64,000 nucleotides of DNA from DATJIG01 sp050260515. Its GTDB lineage: Bacteria > Pseudomonadota > Alphaproteobacteria > SMXQ01. Of this stretch, positions 59,613 to 64,000 are shown piece by piece; positions within the stretch are counted from its first letter, which is position 1, and every line of letters starts with the position of its first letter. The stretch lies in NCBI GenBank assembly GCA_050260515.1, contig JBLNCI010000026.1:54545-118544 (forward strand). Direction: 5' to 3'. A model generated the notes under the pieces. The model saw nothing but the letters and a program-made list of their open reading frames with translations, was not told where the DNA came from and ran no database searches. The translations under genes and the position numbers were made by a program.

Positions 59613-62033
59613 CTAGCGGCCGGACGCGCGCGGCACGAGGCGCAGGGTCTGGCTATCGTTGTCGTCCTCGGTCGCGGGCGACAGCATCACGTACTCTCCC
59701 GCCGCCCAGCGCGTCGCCAGATCGCGGTAGTGGGGCGACAGGAAGTTGCCCGATTGCCCGGTCGCCTGCATGAACAGCGAGCGATCGAGGTCGGCGAAAT
59801 CGAGGATCATGCGAAGGCCCGGACCGTGAATGCCGGGATACATTGGCGGGCGATACGACGGCGAGCCGCGGCGGCTGGTCAGGCTCGCCGTCCCGCGATT
59901 GACGGTGTTGTCGTCGCCGTCGGTCGGAACGTCGATGGTGGTCAGGCGGTCGAGCAGCGGGATCGAGGCGAACAGGCGGTTCGCGAACACCGCGCGGTGA
60001 GCGTCGCCCCAGCGCCACTCGTCGGGATCGTTGCCGAATCGCTGCGCGAGTTCCGCCATCGCGGTGGCGAACGCACCCGCGACCAGCGGCTGGCAGGTAT
60101 CGACCGGCTCTTCGTTGGGCAGGGTCGTGCACCAGCGTTCCGGCGCGTCGAGGATGCGCGTCAGGGCTGACGGCCGCGCGATCATCGCCACGAGCGCCGT
60201 GTCCTGGGCCTGCCCCGGCACGGCGGCGAGCGACCGCGCCAGAGCCGCGATCCACGCGTGCCAGATCAGGGGCTCAGGTGCAGTGCGGCTCATGCTGCCG
60301 TCCCAGTGATCGAGCTTGCCCCGGGCTGCCGCAGCGACCTCATCGAGTCCTGCGTCGGCGATGAACGGCAGCAGACGCGGCAGCAGCGAGCGCGCACCGA
60401 GCGAGACGGCGTCGGTCTGAATGGAGGCCAGGCCCGGGCCGTCGAACAGCGGTGCCGCGGCAAGGCGCTGCTCGATGCGCTCCGCCCGCTCCGCGCCCGG
60501 CCAGAACGAGCCGAGATCGTAGGGATATTCCGTCCCGACCAGCTTGTTGTTCGCGTTCACGATCTGGCCGCGCGGAGGATCGAACGCCTGCGGCAGCTCG
60601 TCGAACGGCACGAAGGTCTCGCCCTCAGCGGCCGCGCTGCTACGGACGAGGTCGGTCGCGGTGCCCGGGGCGCGCTCGGCGATGCGGCCGGCGCTGACCT
60701 CGCCGATGTGGCCGTCGACATCCGCGAAGAATACGTTCTGCATCGGCGCATCGAAGGTCCGTAGCGCGTCCCGGAACGCCTCCGCGGTTGCGGCGCGGTT
60801 CAACCGGAAGAATGCATCGGCCGTGCGGTCATCGGGGCGCAGGGCGGGTGCGTGCAGGACGGCGACTTCGCCGGGCTTCAGCCCGGGAACGTTCGCCACG
60901 TCGGACACCACCGGCCCCTCGTCGGTTTCCCGAACCGTGATCTTCTCGGGGGCGTGTCCGGAAATCGCGATCGTCTCCTCGCGGAGCGAAAAGCGCGTCG
61001 ACGCCAACGGCGCGGCGATGATCGTGTCGGTATCGGACCCGGTCGTCGTCAGCCCCCATCCGACGCGTCCGTTATGACCGATCACGAGGAACGGGACCCC
61101 CGGGACGGTCGCGCCGGCGAGCGTCATGTCCGGCGTATCGATCCGCACGAGATACCAGAGATTCGGAGCGTCGAAGGCGAGATGCGGATCGTTGGCGAGC
61201 AACGGCCGCCCGGTCGTTGTCCGCGCGCCCGAGAGCACGAACGCATTCGAGGCCTCGGCCAGCGTCTCGGTTGGCCCGAACAGCGGCACCGAGGCGAGCG
61301 CCCGCGGCGCGTTGCGCGTCGTCGCATCGTTGGCGGCGTGTCGGCCCATCGCGTCCTCGATCGTGAGCGGCGCATCGGACGGATACGGCGGGAAAACGTC
61401 CGCCGTTTCCTCGACCGTGAGCAGCGTGGCGATGCGCATGCGCAGCAGCTCGACGCCCCAGCCCGAGAGGCGGGAGGCCATCAGCTTGCCCCAGACGAGC
61501 GAATCCTCCGGCCGCCACGGCTCGGGCTGGTAGCGGAGCGCGACGAACTCCGGCGGCAATGCGCCCCGGTGCGTGTCGATCCACGCGTTCACGCCGGCGG
61601 TGTAGGAGTCCACGGCGGCGCGCGCGTCGGGCGAGAGCCTCTCGAGACTCGCCCGGGCAAGCCGCGCGAAACCCATGACCCGGGAAAATCGATCGGAGCC
61701 GACGCCGAGCGGGCCGACGACCTCGGCGAGGCGTCCTTCGCCCAGGCGGCGCGATCCCTCCATCTGCCAGAGGCGGTCCTGCGCGTGGACGAATCCGAGG
61801 GCAAAGTACGCATCCGCGTCGGTCGACGCCCGGATGTGCGGAATGCCGTCGCGGTCGCGGGTGATCGCGACCGGCTGCTGAAGGCCGGCAAGGGCGATGG
61901 TTCCGTCGGTGTCGGGCAGCGATGTTCTCAGCCACAGGACTCCGCCGCCGATGACGATGGCGACGAACAGCACCAGTCCGCTGAAGAACGCTGCGACGAT
62001 GCGTAAGCGGCTGCGCGAGCGCCGACGTGCCAC
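59613..62033 (-). CDS. Penicillin acylase family protein (Ntn hydrolase)
   Basis: An 806-residue protein. An N-terminal hydrophobic segment (about 10-35) targets it to the periplasm. The alpha chain (DGIPHIRA and GFVHAQDRLWQME near residues 60-90) is followed by the self-cleavage site with the new N-terminal Ser262 in LAEASNAFVLSG, then ANDPHLAF. Such enzymes autoprocess into two chains and hydrolyse amides, including penicillins, cephalosporins or acyl-homoserine lactones. The actual substrate is unknown. Its stop is 156 bases downstream of motA's upstream edge, and it follows hemB by eight bases. Confidence 0.92.
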   Translation of the reverse strand: MARRRSRSRLRIVAAFFSGLVLFVAIVIGGGVLWLRTSLPDTDGTIALAGLQQPVAITRDRDGIPHIRASTDADAYFALGFVHAQDRLWQMEGSRRLGEGRLAEVVGPLGVGSDRFSRVMGFARLARASLERLSPDARAAVDSYTAGVNAWIDTHRGALPPEFVALRYQPEPWRPEDSLVWGKLMASRLSGWGVELLRMRIATLLTVEETADVFPPYPSDAPLTIEDAMGRHAANDATTRNAPRALASVPLFGPTETLAEASNAFVLSGARTTTGRPLLANDPHLAFDAPNLWYLVRIDTPDMTLAGATVPGVPFLVIGHNGRVGWGLTTTGSDTDTIIAAPLASTRFSLREETIAISGHAPEKITVRETDEGPVVSDVANVPGLKPGEVAVLHAPALRPDDRTADAFFRLNRAATAEAFRDALRTFDAPMQNVFFADVDGHIGEVSAGRIAERAPGTATDLVRSSAAAEGETFVPFDELPQAFDPPRGQIVNANNKLVGTEYPYDLGSFWPGAERAERIEQRLAAAPLFDGPGLASIQTDAVSLGARSLLPRLLPFIADAGLDEVAAAARGKLDHWDGSMSRTAPEPLIWHAWIAALARSLAAVPGQAQDTALVAMIARPSALTRILDAPERWCTTLPNEEPVDTCQPLVAGAFATAMAELAQRFGNDPDEWRWGDAHRAVFANRLFASIPLLDRLTTIDVPTDGDDNTVNRGTASLTSRRGSPSYRPPMYPGIHGPGLRMILDFADLDRSLFMQATGQSGNFLSPHYRDLATRWAAGEYVMLSPATEDDNDSQTLRLVPRASGR

Positions 62034-62041
62034 GAACGGGA

Positions 62042-63109
62042 TCAGCCGCGCTTCAGACGCCGCGCGACGTCGAGCGCGGCGTAGGTGAGGATCGCATCGG
62101 CGCCGGCGCGCCGCATCGCGAGGAGGCTCTCCATCATCGCCTTGTCGCCGTCGAGCCAGCCTTTTTCCGCGGCGGCGCGGATCATCGCGTACTCGCCGCT
62201 CACCTGATACGCGAAGGTCGGGACACCGAAAGCGTCCTTCACGCCGCGGATGATGTCGAGATAGGGAAGGCCCGGCTTCACCATCACCATGTCGGCGCCC
62301 TCGGCGATGTCGAGCGCGACTTCACGCAGCGCCTCGACCGCGTTGGCGGGATCCATCTGGTACGTGCGCTTGTCGGCGCCGCCGAGCGCGGCCGACGACC
62401 CCACCGCCTCGCGGAACGGCGCGTAGAACGACGACGCATACTTGGCGGCATAGGCGAGGATCGACACCCGGCTGAAGCCGCGTTCGTCGAGCGCGTGCCG
62501 GAGCGCGCTGACGCGCCCATCCATCATGTCGGAGGGAGCGACGATGTCGGCGCCGGCCTCGGCTTCGGCGAGAGCCTGCCGGACCAGAACGTCGATGGTC
62601 TCGTCGTTGGCAACGTCGCCGTCAATGACGATGCCGTCCTGGCCGTGGGTCGTGTAGGGATCGAGCGCCACGTCGCAGATCACGCCGATGTCCGGCACGG
62701 CCGTCTTCACCGCGCGGATCGCGCGGCCGAGGAGGTTGTCAGGCTTGCAGGCTTCTTCGGCGTGGGCCGACTTCTTCGACGGCTCGATCACCGGGAAGAG
62801 AGCGATCGCCGGGATTCCGAGATCGCGCGCTTCCGTGGCCCGCTCGACCAGGCGCGGGATGGACATGCGCGCGACACCCGGCATCGCACCGACCGCCGCC
62901 TCGGCATCGCTGCCCTCGTGAACGAAAGCCGGCCAAATGAGGTCGTCGACGCCGAGCGTCGTCTCGCGCACGAGGCGGCGCGACCAATCGTGGCGCCGGT
63001 TGCGGCGCAGCCGCGTGCCGGGATAGGCACCCAGCGTCGGCCCCGAGCCGGGAAGGGCCGAGGAGACGCGTGCGCCTCGGAGAAGCGAGCGGATCGACAT
63101 GGCCGGCAT
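62042..63109 (-). CDS. hemB: Delta-aminolevulinic acid dehydratase (porphobilinogen synthase)
   Basis: A 355-residue enzyme condensing two aminolevulinate molecules to porphobilinogen. Both Schiff-base lysines are present: SILAYAAKYASS and VMVKPGLPYLD. The active-site region ICDVALDPYTTHGQDG lacks the zinc cysteines, indicating the magnesium-dependent class found in alphaproteobacteria. Start at ATG 63109, with an internal ATG at 63100 as alternative; the frame extends much further upstream but that part overlaps the divergent regulator and is not coding. The next gene downstream encodes the penicillin acylase homologue. Confidence 0.96.
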   Translation of the reverse strand: MPAMSIRSLLRGARVSSALPGSGPTLGAYPGTRLRRNRRHDWSRRLVRETTLGVDDLIWPAFVHEGSDAEAAVGAMPGVARMSIPRLVERATEARDLGIPAIALFPVIEPSKKSAHAEEACKPDNLLGRAIRAVKTAVPDIGVICDVALDPYTTHGQDGIVIDGDVANDETIDVLVRQALAEAEAGADIVAPSDMMDGRVSALRHALDERGFSRVSILAYAAKYASSFYAPFREAVGSSAALGGADKRTYQMDPANAVEALREVALDIAEGADMVMVKPGLPYLDIIRGVKDAFGVPTFAYQVSGEYAMIRAAAEKGWLDGDKAMMESLLAMRRAGADAILTYAALDVARRLKRG

Positions 63110-63268
63110 ATTAAGAGGTGCTCCCCGGCGAGACAATCGCGGCCACCGTTCAGGGCCGCGTTTCGTGAGGGTTATGAAGGGGGTAGCCCGCGGTAACGTG
63201 ATGTTAACGTTTCGCGGCAAAAACTGGTCCGCTTCCGAATTGTCCGGCGGAACAAAGGATCCAGTGTC

Positions 63269-63754
63269 GTGACCCAGTCGTACCACACCACCGTCTTCTT
63301 GATCGAACGCCTGCACCGTCGCTTCCTCGACGTCATCAAGGCGGAACTCGACCGTATGGGGATCGAGGACATCAACAACGTCCAGGCGCTGATCCTCTTC
63401 AACGTCGGCAAGGATGAGCTCACGGTCGGCGAATTGACGGCGCGCGGCTACTACCTCGGCTCGAACGTCTCCTACAACGTGAAGAAGATGGTCGAGACCG
63501 GCTATCTCGCCCATCAGCGCTCGATCCACGACCGCCGCTCGATCCGCCTCAGCCTCACCGAGAAGGGCCTCAAGCTCTACGGCGAGATGGCGCAGATCTT
63601 CGATCGTCAGATCCACATGCTTGCCGACGCCGGTATCGGCGACGGCGACCTTCGCGACACGATCGAGTCGCTCGAGTCGCTCGAGCAGTTCTGGACCAAG
63701 CTCGTGACGCTGTCGTCGCGCGGCGTGGTTCCGGCGAAGGCCAGCGCGGCCTGA
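63269..63754 (+). CDS. ldtR: MarR family transcriptional regulator, LdtR-like
   Basis: A 161-residue winged-helix regulator. The DNA-binding part (about residues 40-100) reads DELTVGELTARGYYLGSNVS and VKKMVETGYLAHQRSIHDRR. In Hyphomicrobiales this protein, LdtR, controls an L,D-transpeptidase and wall remodelling, and is typically next to hemB, as here. The start is a GTG. It is divergent from hemB across a 159-base region containing TAACGTGATGTTAACG, a candidate operator. The L,D-transpeptidase gene is not in the window. Confidence 0.85.
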   Translation: MTQSYHTTVFLIERLHRRFLDVIKAELDRMGIEDINNVQALILFNVGKDELTVGELTARGYYLGSNVSYNVKKMVETGYLAHQRSIHDRRSIRLSLTEKGLKLYGEMAQIFDRQIHMLADAGIGDGDLRDTIESLESLEQFWTKLVTLSSRGVVPAKASAA

Positions 63755-63863
63755 ACGTTCTTCCGCCGCCCGGGTGGCGGCGGCCCGGATGGCTGCGTGA
63801 TCGACGGGCGTGGCCCGTCGCGCGGGCGCGAAATACATCTTGAAGTCCTCCAGGCACACCGAA

Positions 63864-63895
63864 GTCCCCCGCTCCTTATGAAGGGAGCGGGGGAC
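63864..63895. repeat. GC-rich perfect palindrome near the window end
   Basis: A perfect twelve-base-pair inverted repeat (GTCCCCCGCTCC / GGAGCGGGGGAC) with an eight-base loop lies 110 bases after ldtR. No T-run follows. It may be a dispersed intergenic palindrome. From 63755 to 64000 I see no other supported gene. Confidence 0.7.
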
Positions 63896-64000
63896 CGGTG
63901 AGGGGCCGGTGGGTTCGCGCTTCGGAGCCACCTCGGCGCGGACACACGTCGTCGTCAGCGGATTAGCGAAATCCACTTTTTACCTTCTCCACGAGGGTCG

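Noticed and set aside
63110..63976. N-terminal extension of hemB across the regulator gene
   Set aside because: It would overlap the divergent ldtR gene on the opposite strand and has no relation to known HemB N-termini; the ATG at 63109 gives the normal length.

Overview
The window looks like chromosome from a GC-rich alphaproteobacterium, most likely of the Hyphomicrobiales (Rhizobiales; Xanthobacteraceae/Bradyrhizobiaceae-like). The grounds are the block rpoZ-rel-pdxJ-acpS-lepB-rnc-era-recO-parC, hemB divergent from an LdtR-type MarR regulator, MotA/MotB of the alphaproteobacterial kind, and several solute-binding proteins of the Bug/TctC, TAXI and NMT1 families. The genus assignment is inference. 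I saw no rRNA, tRNA, CRISPR array, prophage or insertion sequence.

Positions 1-13700 hold a partial PfpI-like gene, an unknown 374-residue protein, an SPW-repeat membrane protein and an MFS exporter. A plus-strand group follows: an orphan NMT1-type binding protein, a small secreted beta protein, an ornithine-cyclodeaminase-family enzyme and a ceramidase-like membrane protein. Then come a complete TAXI-TRAP transporter, a secreted unknown protein and YedK. Positions 13640-16720 hold palindromic and direct intergenic repeats, a possible GIY-YIG-like protein and two tandem outer-membrane beta-barrel paralogues, each closed by a nearly identical terminator.

Positions 16720-24220 form one unit: a membrane histidine kinase and an NtrC-class sigma-54 activator lie between two large RTX exoproteins. 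One carries three CBM60-like domains. The other carries VCBS repeats plus a choice-of-anchor-L-like region and is preceded by a textbook -24/-12 promoter. Regulation of these secreted proteins by the two-component system is the most attractive inference in the window.

Positions 24235-32200 form a minus-strand catabolic/transport cluster: two cupins, TctA, TctB, a small secreted beta protein, two Bug binding proteins (one with a C-terminal copy of that beta domain) and a second ornithine-cyclodeaminase paralogue. It repeats the enzyme + binding protein + small beta protein association seen at 3919-6762. MFS, M23 peptidase-bactofilin and another orphan Bug gene follow, then a dehydratase/hydrolase/HAD operon whose HAD protein lacks its nucleophile.

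Positions 39700-64000 are mainly housekeeping: Slt-type transglycosylase, dapA, smpB, UdgB-like glycosylase with a NYN protein, folK, rpoZ, the stringent-response enzyme, vitamin B6, lipid carrier, signal peptidase, RNase III, Era, RecO and ParC, then a DegQ-like protease, Bpt, MotB/MotA, a penicillin acylase homologue, HemB and LdtR.
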